DNA from: Aureispira sp964404215
GTDB taxonomy: Bacteria > Bacteroidota > Bacteroidia > Chitinophagales > Saprospiraceae
DNA length: 64,000 nucleotides
Reading direction: 5' to 3'
Assembly (NCBI GenBank): GCA_964404215.1
Contig: CAYOJF010000005.1
Location: 1 to 64,000, forward strand
Part shown: piece by piece, positions 9,312-16,732 of the stretch
Layout: the number at the start of each line of letters is the position of its first letter
How positions within the stretch are numbered: position 1 is the stretch's first letter
The notes under the pieces: model-generated
Seen by the model: the letters and a program-made list of their open reading frames with translations, nothing else
Told to the model about the DNA's origin: nothing
Database searches by the model: none
Translations under genes and position numbers: made by a program

Positions 9312-9347
9312 AAAAAAGAACCATCCATTGAGATGGTTCTTTTTTTT
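9312..9347 (+). terminator. Rho-independent terminator of recA
   Basis: AAGAACCATC, a short loop and GATGGTTCTT form a 10-bp stem ending in eight T, about 25 bases after the recA stop codon. Confidence 0.9.
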
Positions 9348-9463
9348 GTTACTAGTATAGACATCGTCTAACTCAAATGCAAAGTCCTTTTTCCTTCTCG
9401 AACAAATTCGTATTGGCTTTGTGCTAAATACCAACCAATTAGATGGTAGCCTTTTCTGTATAT

Positions 9464-10081
9464 TCAACATGGAGCGAGAAAGAAACCTTTCAATCCAGTT
9501 AGGATGCTCTGCACCGCATAAGAAGCTAATATCAACCCCATGATTTTACTAATCACAGTAATTCCATACTCTCCGATCCGCTTCTGTACACTTCCTGCGA
9601 CCAACAATAAACCCATTGTCAACAAAACTACTATTAGGACCAAAACAGTTGTTATGGCCTGCTCTGTGATGGTATGAATGTGATTATCTGTCAATAAGAC
9701 AACAGCCATAATTGCTCCTGGAGAAGCAATAGATGGTATGGCTACAGGAAAAATAGTAACGTGTTTATAATCTGTAATTTGATTTTTTTCTCGCTCAGGT
9801 TTTCCTTCCCCAAATATCATGGTCAGAGCAAATAAAAATAGAATCACTCCTCCTGATATCTGAAAAGCATCTAAAGACACCTCCATTCCTTCTAGAATGA
9901 TCTGCCCTAACACAATAAAGAATAACAACACTGCAAAAGCTACAAAAGAAGCTCGAATAGCTATCTTTTTTTTGTACGGAGGCTCAAATTGTTTGGTTGC
10001 CTCTAAGTAAACTGGGACAGACCCTAGTGGATCTAGGACAGCAATCAGAAATAATATTTGTGCTATAATTTCTTGTTCCAT
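9464..10081 (-). CDS. MarC family integral membrane protein
   Basis: The 205-residue protein has six predicted membrane helices and the family signatures AVLDPLGSVPVYLEAT near the N-terminus and FPVAIPSIASPGAIMAVVLL in the middle. It belongs to the MarC/UPF0056 group of inner-membrane proteins. Their transport role is poorly defined: neutral amino acid transport is reported for one archaeal member, and the multiple-antibiotic-resistance link of Escherichia coli MarC has been withdrawn. The ATG at 10081 immediately precedes the first helix. A strong terminator separates it from the methyltransferase gene upstream, so it has its own promoter. Confidence 0.9.
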   Translation of the reverse strand: MEQEIIAQILFLIAVLDPLGSVPVYLEATKQFEPPYKKKIAIRASFVAFAVLLFFIVLGQIILEGMEVSLDAFQISGGVILFLFALTMIFGEGKPEREKNQITDYKHVTIFPVAIPSIASPGAIMAVVLLTDNHIHTITEQAITTVLVLIVVLLTMGLLLVAGSVQKRIGEYGITVISKIMGLILASYAVQSILTGLKGFFLAPC

Positions 10082-10100
10082 ATACTTAGATTTCGGTACT

Positions 10101-10140
10101 AAAAAATTAGGCTTTGAATATCTACTATATTCAAAGCCTA
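10101..10140 (-). terminator. Rho-independent terminator of methyltransferase gene
   Basis: A 13-bp perfect stem (TAGGCTTTGAATA paired with TATTCAAAGCCTA) is followed on the minus strand by AATTTTTTAG. It lies 23 bases past the methyltransferase stop codon. Confidence 0.85.
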
Positions 10141-10163
10141 TTTCAATTTATATATTGAGTGTT

Positions 10164-10721
10164 CTATTTTTTTTCACAAATATGTATGAATGCAGGTGGT
10201 ACATTCAGTGTAACAAAATCAATTTCTGAATTACCAAAAATACGTTCGTATCGTTTACGTGCTACCGTAGAATAATGAAGTTGCACATATTTCCCTCCTT
10301 TTTTGAGGTACTTATGTGCTTGTTCTATAATATCATCTTCTGGAATGATTACAAATGGAATTTCAGACAATACCGCATCCGCTTCCTCAAATCCAGCTGC
10401 TCTGATATAATCTCCTACTTTTACTGCATCATCTTTGATGATAGTAATACGTGGATCATGCCCAAACTGTTGTTCTAATTGAGCATGAAATTTATCGTTA
10501 ATCTCAAAACATAGCAATTTAGCATCAGGGTGCATTTTTTGGAGTAGCATTTCTGTAATAGGCCCATCCCCTGCTCCTAATTCTACAATACACCGAGCTG
10601 TTTCAAAGTTGATATACTTATCTTTCGTCATCGTTTTACTTACAAATTTAGATGATCTCGATAATGTTCCCACTTCTTTAAAGTGCTTAATACCTTCTAT
10701 AAAAAATTTAATAGCATTCAT
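10164..10721 (-). CDS. SAM-dependent methyltransferase, phospholipid N-methyltransferase-like
   Basis: The 185-residue class I methyltransferase has motif I VELGAGDGPITEMLL at about residues 46-60, an acidic motif II in LLCFEINDKF, and a post-motif SEIPFVIIPEDD. The short N-terminus (FFIEGIKHFKEVGTLSRSSKFVSKTM) resembles PmtA-type phosphatidylethanolamine methyltransferases, which share an rRNA adenine dimethylase-like fold. The substrate is inferred only. A different lipid, quinone or RNA substrate is possible. It is transcribed alone, with a terminator. Confidence 0.7.
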   Translation of the reverse strand: MNAIKFFIEGIKHFKEVGTLSRSSKFVSKTMTKDKYINFETARCIVELGAGDGPITEMLLQKMHPDAKLLCFEINDKFHAQLEQQFGHDPRITIIKDDAVKVGDYIRAAGFEEADAVLSEIPFVIIPEDDIIEQAHKYLKKGGKYVQLHYSTVARKRYERIFGNSEIDFVTLNVPPAFIHICEKK

Positions 10722-11030
10722 AAATGTATTCGTTTTGCTGGGTAATGGTGGTGAACCAAGCTGATTTTAATAAAAAAATTGATGTGTTATTTTCTGGAAT
10801 CGATACGGTCAAATAAGACCGCCACCTTTCCTATTAAGGTTCTTTAGACTTTACCAAAGGTAACTAAAATTATTAGTTTGAGCAAACGCATTCTTAAATA
10901 GGTATTCAAATTAATAATTAATTAAAGCTACTCTATCAGAGATCATTAGGGGTATTTTTTCTACTAATCTATTGATTTGTTTTTAGTTGTGTATCTTTAC
11001 CTACATCTATCAAAAATAATATCACAAAAC
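10722..11030. other. Divergent spacer upstream of methylmalonyl-CoA epimerase
   Basis: There is no coding frame. The segment includes a small hairpin, CGGTC-AAATAA-GACCG, near 10808-10823. A possible -7 box TATCTTTA at 10992-10999 is followed by the epimerase start at 11031. No repeat or RNA gene was recognised. Confidence 0.4.
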
Positions 11031-11435
11031 ATGAAAGTAGAACACATTGGGATTGCCGTCAAAGACCTTTCTTCTAGTAATACCTTATTTGCAAAACTCT
11101 TTGGAGAAGGGCACTACAAAATTGAGAATGTCCTATCGGAAGGAGTTGCTACCTCATTTTTCAAATGCGGCGAAACTAAAATCGAATTGCTCGAAGCAAC
11201 TACCCCTGATAGTGCTATTGCCAAATTCATTGCTAAAAAAGGAGAAGGAATCCATCATATTGCATTTGAGGTCGACGATATAGAAGCAGAAATGAAACGA
11301 CTGGCAGCAGAAGGATTTAAAATATTGAATGACCAACCTAAAAAAGGAGCCGACAACAAACTGGTCTGCTTTATTCACCCCAAGACTGCCAATGGCGTAT
11401 TGGTAGAGTTATGTCAGGAAATAAAGAGTAAATAA
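11031..11435 (+). CDS. mce: Methylmalonyl-CoA epimerase
   Basis: The 134-residue VOC/glyoxalase-fold enzyme interconverts (R)- and (S)-methylmalonyl-CoA, linking propionyl-CoA or succinyl-CoA metabolism. It opens MKVEHIGIAVKDLSSS, with metal-binding His at position 4. Later motifs are IELLEATTPDSAIAKF, GEGIHHIAFEVDDIEA (metal His) and ANGVLVELCQ (metal Glu), as in the family. I chose the ATG at 11031; the frame also extends upstream to a TTG, but that adds a non-homologous hydrophobic stretch. Its TAA stop is immediately followed by the ATG of the TSUP transporter gene, so the two are very probably co-transcribed and translationally coupled. Confidence 0.93.
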   Translation: MKVEHIGIAVKDLSSSNTLFAKLFGEGHYKIENVLSEGVATSFFKCGETKIELLEATTPDSAIAKFIAKKGEGIHHIAFEVDDIEAEMKRLAAEGFKILNDQPKKGADNKLVCFIHPKTANGVLVELCQEIKSK

Positions 11436-12206
11436 ATGGCTTTTTCACTGTATTTACTCGCTGCATTAGGAGGTGTTTTTGCTGGATTCATCACAACATT
11501 GGCTGGTTTAGGATCTGTCATTTCGCTCTATATCCTGATGGACGTACTAGGACTAGAAGGAGATGTAGCAAATGGAACCAACCGAATTGGGATCATGGCA
11601 ATGTGCCTAACAGCATTGCCTTCTTTCCATAAAAAAGGGCATCTGAAGCTAGAAAAAAGTTGGAAAATCATTGCCACTATTTTTGTTGGGGCTATGTTTG
11701 GTTTTACTTTGGCACTTACGATTGGCAATGAGGAGTTCAAATCTGTTTTCAAATACCTGCTCTTTGCTATGCTAGCATTAGTATTGCTCAATCCTAAAAA
11801 ATGGGCTCAAGATACTGTGGTCGATCATCAACTCAATTGGTTTATAGCTCTCCCTGTCTTCTTAATCATGGGCTTTTATGCAGGCTTCATACAAGCTGGG
11901 ACAGGGGTCTTTTTTGTTATTTTTCTGGCACTAATTGGAAAATATAGTTTATTGGATGCTAATGGCATCAAGTTAGCCACCTTTAGCTTGTACACTTTTG
12001 TGGGAATAATTCTCTTCGCTTCTGCTGGTAAAATTGATTGGGGAGTGGGGGCTGCACTCGCTACCGGTCAGGGAATCGGCGCTTATTTCACTGCCAAAAT
12101 AGCCACCAGTTATCCTAAAGCTAACGTCCTTGTTCGCTATTTATTGATTGTAGTGATCATTTTAGCCATTATTAGGATGTTTGAACTCTATACGTACATT
12201 TTATAA
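11436..12206 (+). CDS. TSUP family transporter (TauE/SafE-like)
   Basis: The 256-residue membrane protein has about eight helices arranged in two halves, each with a Gly-rich TSUP motif (GGVFAGFITTLAGLGSVISL at the start; GFYAGFIQAGTGVFFVIFLA near residue 150). The family exports sulfite, sulfoacetate or other organic anions. The specific substrate cannot be read from sequence. The ATG starts right after the mce stop codon, indicating tight coupling, although no metabolic link between the two is obvious. Confidence 0.88.
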   Translation: MAFSLYLLAALGGVFAGFITTLAGLGSVISLYILMDVLGLEGDVANGTNRIGIMAMCLTALPSFHKKGHLKLEKSWKIIATIFVGAMFGFTLALTIGNEEFKSVFKYLLFAMLALVLLNPKKWAQDTVVDHQLNWFIALPVFLIMGFYAGFIQAGTGVFFVIFLALIGKYSLLDANGIKLATFSLYTFVGIILFASAGKIDWGVGAALATGQGIGAYFTAKIATSYPKANVLVRYLLIVVIILAIIRMFELYTYIL

Positions 12207-12243
12207 TTAGGGTATATCAAATCCATCTCAAACTTTCCCTATT

Positions 12244-13071
12244 ATGAAAATCAATCTTTATCTATTACTCTTATTCGGACTATTATCCTGCAACAACTCT
12301 AACTCGTTTGATCGTCATAAAATGACAGATTGGGAACGACTCAACCTAAAAGGAAAGGTCAAACACGTTACCGAATCCATCTGGAAAGCAGAAGGAGATT
12401 TTGGTGCATTTGAAAAAAATGAATCAAATGCTGTCCAAAAAGTTGGGCAGTTGTCTTTCAATAAAGAAGGCTACCTCACTATCGAACAAGGAGCTAGCTA
12501 TAGAAAAGAATATCTATATGGCGATGATTTGACCAAATGTACAGAAATGAAGGAATACTACTGGATTAATGATAAGAAGGGAGGACTAAAAAGTACCTAC
12601 CAATATAATGAGCAAGGACAACTTATATCACAAATAATTCATTATCCAGAAGGAAAATCATCTACTACTCTTCCTTATGAATATGATTCTGAGGGTAATA
12701 ACATACTTGGCTATACTAGCCTTGGAGTAATATTGCTAAATGAATATAATGATGAAGGACAAGCCACTCGATATAAAGCCTACTTAAGCAGAAGTGATTA
12801 TGAAAAAGATCGTAACGCTACTACTGGATACTATAAGTATGACCAAAATGGTAACAAAATCGAACAAGGTTACTCAAGTGGACATGGTCTCCATCAGACG
12901 AAATGGAAGTATGATGCTTACGGCAACAAAATCGAAGAAGTTAAATTCTATAACGAGAAGGAAAGAAAGAAACGCACCTTTGCTTACCAATACGACAAAC
13001 AAAACAACTGGACATGGCGAGCTAAGAAAAACAATAATTACTTAAACGAAAGAGTCCTTACCTACTATTAG
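12244..13071 (+). CDS. Lipoprotein with YD-like repeats
   Basis: The 275-residue protein has a lipoprotein signal (LLLLFGLLSCNN, lipidated Cys16). The body contains repeated Tyr-Asp units such as YKYDQNGNKIEQGY and KYDAYGNKIEEV around residues 195-240, and similar YQYNEQGQLISQ earlier. These resemble RHS/YD repeats, which form beta-hairpin shells. It is too short to be an RHS toxin shell and has no toxin tip. It lies 37 bases after the TSUP gene and 7 bases before the next gene on the same strand, so a four-gene transcript is plausible. Function is unknown. Confidence 0.65.
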   Translation: MKINLYLLLLFGLLSCNNSNSFDRHKMTDWERLNLKGKVKHVTESIWKAEGDFGAFEKNESNAVQKVGQLSFNKEGYLTIEQGASYRKEYLYGDDLTKCTEMKEYYWINDKKGGLKSTYQYNEQGQLISQIIHYPEGKSSTTLPYEYDSEGNNILGYTSLGVILLNEYNDEGQATRYKAYLSRSDYEKDRNATTGYYKYDQNGNKIEQGYSSGHGLHQTKWKYDAYGNKIEEVKFYNEKERKKRTFAYQYDKQNNWTWRAKKNNNYLNERVLTYY

Positions 13072-13078
13072 ACCAACC

Positions 13079-13567
13079 ATGCCTCATCTTACTTCTAAAT
13101 ACAATATTATATTTACTGTGGCTTTGATTACTCAAATCATATTGCTACTACTACCATTTAGAATAGACGACTTCTTTTTTTTATTTTTTCTAAAAGGGAT
13201 ACGCGAGCTTTTCCAACAAGATATCCCATCTCATATGTTAACGGCTGCCTTTGCTATTTTGACTCCAGCTGGTACGATTCCTCTATTGATATTGAATTTT
13301 TGGAGAAGTAATTTTTCTATTCAACACCCTTGGAAGTCTTGCCTCTTCTTTTTACTAAGTGTTGGGGCACCGCTACTATTGACTGTTTATTATACCTATG
13401 AAGAACCTTTCGTCTCTTCAAAAATGGAGTTCCTAATGCTAATGAGTTGGGCTTTGCTTGGTATAACACAGCTCAGTTGTTATTGGCTCAAAGTATATAC
13501 CTTAATAAATAACCCCATCTTATCTGAGGAAGAACAAATCACACAGCATTTGATTGATAAAGAATAA
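13079..13567 (+). CDS. Four-helix membrane protein of unknown function
   Basis: The 162-residue protein has four predicted transmembrane helices (about residues 10-28, 55-80, 90-112 and 120-142) and a short charged C-terminal tail (LSEEEQITQHLIDKE). I do not recognise the family. The gene begins 7 bases after the YD-repeat lipoprotein stop, suggesting co-transcription. It ends just before a hairpin that separates it from the convergent TonB receptor gene. Confidence 0.6.
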   Translation: MPHLTSKYNIIFTVALITQIILLLLPFRIDDFFFLFFLKGIRELFQQDIPSHMLTAAFAILTPAGTIPLLILNFWRSNFSIQHPWKSCLFFLLSVGAPLLLTVYYTYEEPFVSSKMEFLMLMSWALLGITQLSCYWLKVYTLINNPILSEEEQITQHLIDKE

Positions 13568-13598
13568 TAGGTAGATAGCTTATGCTACCTACCTATTG
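13566..13598. terminator. Hairpin between convergent genes
   Basis: AATAGGTAG and CTACCTATT form a stem with an inner TAGC-TTAT-GCTA stem. It lies between the convergent ends of the four-helix protein and the TonB receptor genes. There is no long U-run, so this is a likely but weak bidirectional terminator. Confidence 0.45.
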
Positions 13599-13603
13599 AT
13601 TAC

Positions 13604-16075
13604 TTAATTATGATCATGCCCATCATGATTTTCCGTTTCTATGGGTTGTTTATCTTCTACATGATTATGTTCACAATCTGTACCATGAACATGTTCTGTA
13701 TGTTCGTTTACTCCATGTTCACAACCACTTACAGGAGTGAATCGTTTCTTTCCTTCAAAAGTGTATTTAACACCTGCATAAACTTGAATCCCAAATACTG
13801 GGGCATATACTGCTGAAGCATCAAAGTCTGCTCCTTGTGAATAATCATTGAATGGATCTTCAAATCCCAAAATAGGCTGTTCTTGTGTATAGTTAGTCAA
13901 GTTTTCAGCTCCTATATAGATTTGCCACCCTCCTTTCAATGTTTTATTAACATGAGCATTGACCGTTACGTATGACGGGGATTGATAACTCCCTCTGTAA
14001 GCAGGCAAAGGATCCGTATTTCCGTAGATTAATGGTAATCGTTGTGGTCCAACCCAATTGGCAGAAACATTAAATTCCCAACCATGATCGGGGCTATGAT
14101 AATTGAGTGCAACCAATCCTCTATGTCTCGGAAGCATGGGTGCCGTATGCAACCCGTCAGGAGTGCTATAGAAAGCATGTACATGAGCCGTCCCATCCAT
14201 ACCTATATTCATACGTACATCATTAAACTTGTAAGCTATCCGTGCTTCTAAACCTTTGGCAATGTCTTGTGTGTAAGCGATCAAGATACTATTTGCAAAA
14301 GACTTTCCTCTCAAGTTATAAAAGCTCACCTCCCTAAATCTACTATCTATATCTGCTATCAATTGATTTTCAAAATCTGTTCGATAAGCATCTATAGAAA
14401 GACTCCCTTCGTGCTTAGGCGAAAGTTTAAAATTCCAGACAAAATTTACTCCATAATTCCAAGCTACTTCAGGCATAATTTGTTCTCTCATCACAAATGC
14501 TCGATTGCTTGGCATATAACGTATGTTCTCTATCAACACATTGGGGTTCCGTACTCCTCTCCCAGCAGAAGCACGGATAACCATATCATTTGTAAAATTG
14601 TACTTGATATTCATACGTGGTACCGCATACAGTTTGCTAAACTGTGCTGTATGTAGCCACTCCCCTCGCATTCCGACCAAAACAGAAAGGGCACTTCCTT
14701 TCTCTTCATTAATCTTATGTACAAAATCATACTCTGCAAATAAAGCTGTAGTATGTTCTGTACGATCATTATTCACATCCGAAAACTGCTCCTTAAAGTC
14801 AATGATATCATACGTAGCTCCTACTGCTAAGTTATGATTTTCGTTTACCAAAGCTGTTTGAAAAATAGCATTAGTGTACCATTGCCTTTGTAATCCGTCA
14901 TAGTTTTTATTGCCGAAATAAGAGCGATGTTCATGTATGTTTCCATTAAATGTTAGTGCTACACTCTGTGTAGAATTATCTAAGCCTAGATAGCCTATTT
15001 TACCAAATACTCCTATTCGCCTAATCTCTGAATTAATTTGGTATAAACGAGTAGAAGCTTGATCAAAAACAGCCTCATAAGTAGCTGCGGTTTGCCCTCC
15101 GTTGCGACTATCCAATATTCCTTGTGCATTCAATTCAATATGCCAATCTTCTGATTTGTAAGCCCATCTTGAAATAGCGTTCAATTGTTTTTTGAGTGGA
15201 ATATCTAAGAAAGAATCTTCATTAAAATCAATGGGCGTATTATAATAATTGGCATGAACTAATAGTCCTGTACTCCAATTTTGGGTCAGTGCGTAATTGA
15301 ACTGTGTATTCAGTTCGAACCGCCCTACTCTATTGGCAAATAGATTGATAAATAATAAAGGGGCATCCCAAGGTTTGATCAATTCTGTATTGATTTGTCC
15401 CGTCATCCCTGTGGTGCCATTACGTACCGTACTTGCCCCTTTTGCTATCTGAATACTCTGAATAAAGGTCCCTGGTATATACTCCAATCCATAAGCTCGT
15501 CCCAAACGATTGAATGCTGGTTGATTTTCGATCTGCATCAAGGTGTAGGTCCCTCTCAAACCTAACATTTCTATCTCCTTTGCCCCTGTCACTGCATCCG
15601 CAAAGCTAACATTGACCGTAGCATTATTTTCAAAACTCTCTGATAGATTACAGCAAGCTGCTCGTCTTAATTCTCCCTCCCCTAATGTTTCTACATTAAT
15701 CGGGTTCAGTGTAGAATTAAAAGCACTTCGTTGAGTGGATTCTACTGTAATATCTCCTATTATAGCATTTCCCTGCACTACCAATTTCAGACGATCTTCT
15801 TCTGGCAATATTTCGACAGTAGCCGTCTCATACCCCACATAATTAATCTCCAATAAATGAGCTTGTGTCGTATCCAGTCGTGGTATCGTAAACCACCCAT
15901 CCATCTCTGTAGTTGTTCCTATGGTCGTTCCTTCCCAATTGACTGTAGCTCCAATGAGTATTTCGTCGTTCTCATCTACGACCATTCCTGAAAAGTCTTT
16001 AGACACTTGAGCCAGTAGAACTGTAGGTAGCCAGAGCAGTCCACCTAACAATAGTTTTATATATTGTGATAACAT
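13604..16075 (-). CDS. TonB-dependent receptor with His-rich C-terminal tail
   Basis: The 823-residue protein has a signal peptide ending near LLAQ (residue 23), a carboxypeptidase-regulatory-like domain at about 25-105, a plug at about 120-235, and a 22-strand-type barrel. The plug contains RRAACCNLSESFE, DAVTGAKEIEMLGLRG and IQIAKGASTVRNGTTGMTGQ. After the barrel, the last 39 residues hold nine His and two Cys with many acidic residues (for example EHVHGTDCEHNH), a probable metal-binding tail. I infer uptake of a transition metal or metal chelate. The preceding gene on the same strand encodes a Cys-rich HYC_CC_PP-like protein, supporting a metal role. A near-consensus -7 box (AATATTTG) ends only 5 bases before the ATG. 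Confidence 0.88.
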   Translation of the reverse strand: MLSQYIKLLLGGLLWLPTVLLAQVSKDFSGMVVDENDEILIGATVNWEGTTIGTTTEMDGWFTIPRLDTTQAHLLEINYVGYETATVEILPEEDRLKLVVQGNAIIGDITVESTQRSAFNSTLNPINVETLGEGELRRAACCNLSESFENNATVNVSFADAVTGAKEIEMLGLRGTYTLMQIENQPAFNRLGRAYGLEYIPGTFIQSIQIAKGASTVRNGTTGMTGQINTELIKPWDAPLLFINLFANRVGRFELNTQFNYALTQNWSTGLLVHANYYNTPIDFNEDSFLDIPLKKQLNAISRWAYKSEDWHIELNAQGILDSRNGGQTAATYEAVFDQASTRLYQINSEIRRIGVFGKIGYLGLDNSTQSVALTFNGNIHEHRSYFGNKNYDGLQRQWYTNAIFQTALVNENHNLAVGATYDIIDFKEQFSDVNNDRTEHTTALFAEYDFVHKINEEKGSALSVLVGMRGEWLHTAQFSKLYAVPRMNIKYNFTNDMVIRASAGRGVRNPNVLIENIRYMPSNRAFVMREQIMPEVAWNYGVNFVWNFKLSPKHEGSLSIDAYRTDFENQLIADIDSRFREVSFYNLRGKSFANSILIAYTQDIAKGLEARIAYKFNDVRMNIGMDGTAHVHAFYSTPDGLHTAPMLPRHRGLVALNYHSPDHGWEFNVSANWVGPQRLPLIYGNTDPLPAYRGSYQSPSYVTVNAHVNKTLKGGWQIYIGAENLTNYTQEQPILGFEDPFNDYSQGADFDASAVYAPVFGIQVYAGVKYTFEGKKRFTPVSGCEHGVNEHTEHVHGTDCEHNHVEDKQPIETENHDGHDHN

Positions 16076-16200
16076 ATTTGCAAATATTTATTCATTAGAT
16101 ACAATAATAAATTAAGGCTATTGCAGCCTAAAGCACACAATAGCGGTGTATATTGCTATTTAGAGCAGGTCTAATAGCAAATTCATTTATTACCTATAAT

Positions 16201-16632
16201 CTAACAAATCCAAGTCTGCAAGTATATCAACAATATCCTCCCAAAAGGTAAGGGAGGTGCCTTGATAGGAGGCAATTGGATGCTATTTGGGTATCCAATT
16301 TTTGCCTGATCGGCAAAAGAAATTGTTTGCGGGAATAGGCCGTAAGACCATTTCAATAAATCAAAAGACCATTCCGCATCTGTAGTCATCTGAAAATCTA
16401 TATCAGACTGGACGTACTGCGATTCGGTATCACAGCACTTGCTATCAGAAAGAGAGCAGCTTGGTAGCGTTTCTTCTTCTTCATGACTACAACAAGTCGA
16501 ACTTGCAAATAGCATGACATATTCCTCCTCACTACAATCACACCACCCTGCCGTGATACTTAATCCTGTGGTAGAGATTAGTATCAAAACTGCTAAAAAG
16601 TAAGTTGTGATTTGATTTAGAATAGGTTGCAT
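16201..16632 (-). CDS. Small Cys-rich envelope protein, HYC_CC_PP-like
   Basis: The 143-residue protein has an N-terminal hydrophobic signal/anchor (YFLAVLILISTTGLSI). It then has Cys clusters GWCDC, STCCSHEEEE, SCSLSDSKCCD, and a late Pro motif PPIKAPPLPFGR. The order (single Cys motif, CC, CC, PP) matches the Bacteroidota HYC_CC_PP family, although the HYC triplet reads GWCDC here. Members commonly sit beside TonB receptors, as here. Metal binding or redox protection in the periplasm is inferred, not shown. The transcript may be leaderless, because a full consensus promoter ends 5 bases before the ATG and no other in-frame Met precedes the Cys motifs. Confidence 0.65.
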   Translation of the reverse strand: MQPILNQITTYFLAVLILISTTGLSITAGWCDCSEEEYVMLFASSTCCSHEEEETLPSCSLSDSKCCDTESQYVQSDIDFQMTTDAEWSFDLLKWSYGLFPQTISFADQAKIGYPNSIQLPPIKAPPLPFGRILLIYLQTWIC

Positions 16633-16636
16633 GTTA

Positions 16637-16668
16637 CAAATATATCATATTTAAGATGAATATGCAAA
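16637..16668 (-). promoter_or_regulatory. Consensus promoter abutting the HYC_CC_PP-like start codon
   Basis: On the minus strand TTTG (16668-16665), exactly 20 nt, then TATATTTG (16644-16637) form an ideal Bacteroidota promoter. The ATG begins at 16632, five bases after the -7 box. The transcript should therefore start at or within a few bases of the start codon. Confidence 0.65.
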
Positions 16669-16732
16669 TAAACTATTTTAGAGAAACTCCTCCAAAATAG
16701 ACTTCGTATTCACTAACGAATAGACAACAATT

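Noticed and set aside
9279..9470. 63-codon minus-strand frame between recA and marC
   Set aside because: It covers the recA terminator and reads poly-Lys/Phe from the T-run; not protein-like.
10977..11030. TTG start for methylmalonyl-CoA epimerase
   Set aside because: The extra residues cover the presumed promoter and are not homologous; MKVEHIGIAV is the standard start.
12244..13071. RHS-type polymorphic toxin from YD-like repeats
   Set aside because: Only a few YD-like units and a 275-residue length; no shell, core motif or toxin tip.
13610..13816. Met-rich plus-strand frame (MIMPIMIFRF...)
   Set aside because: It is the antisense of the His-rich tail of the TonB receptor; His codons read as Met on the other strand.
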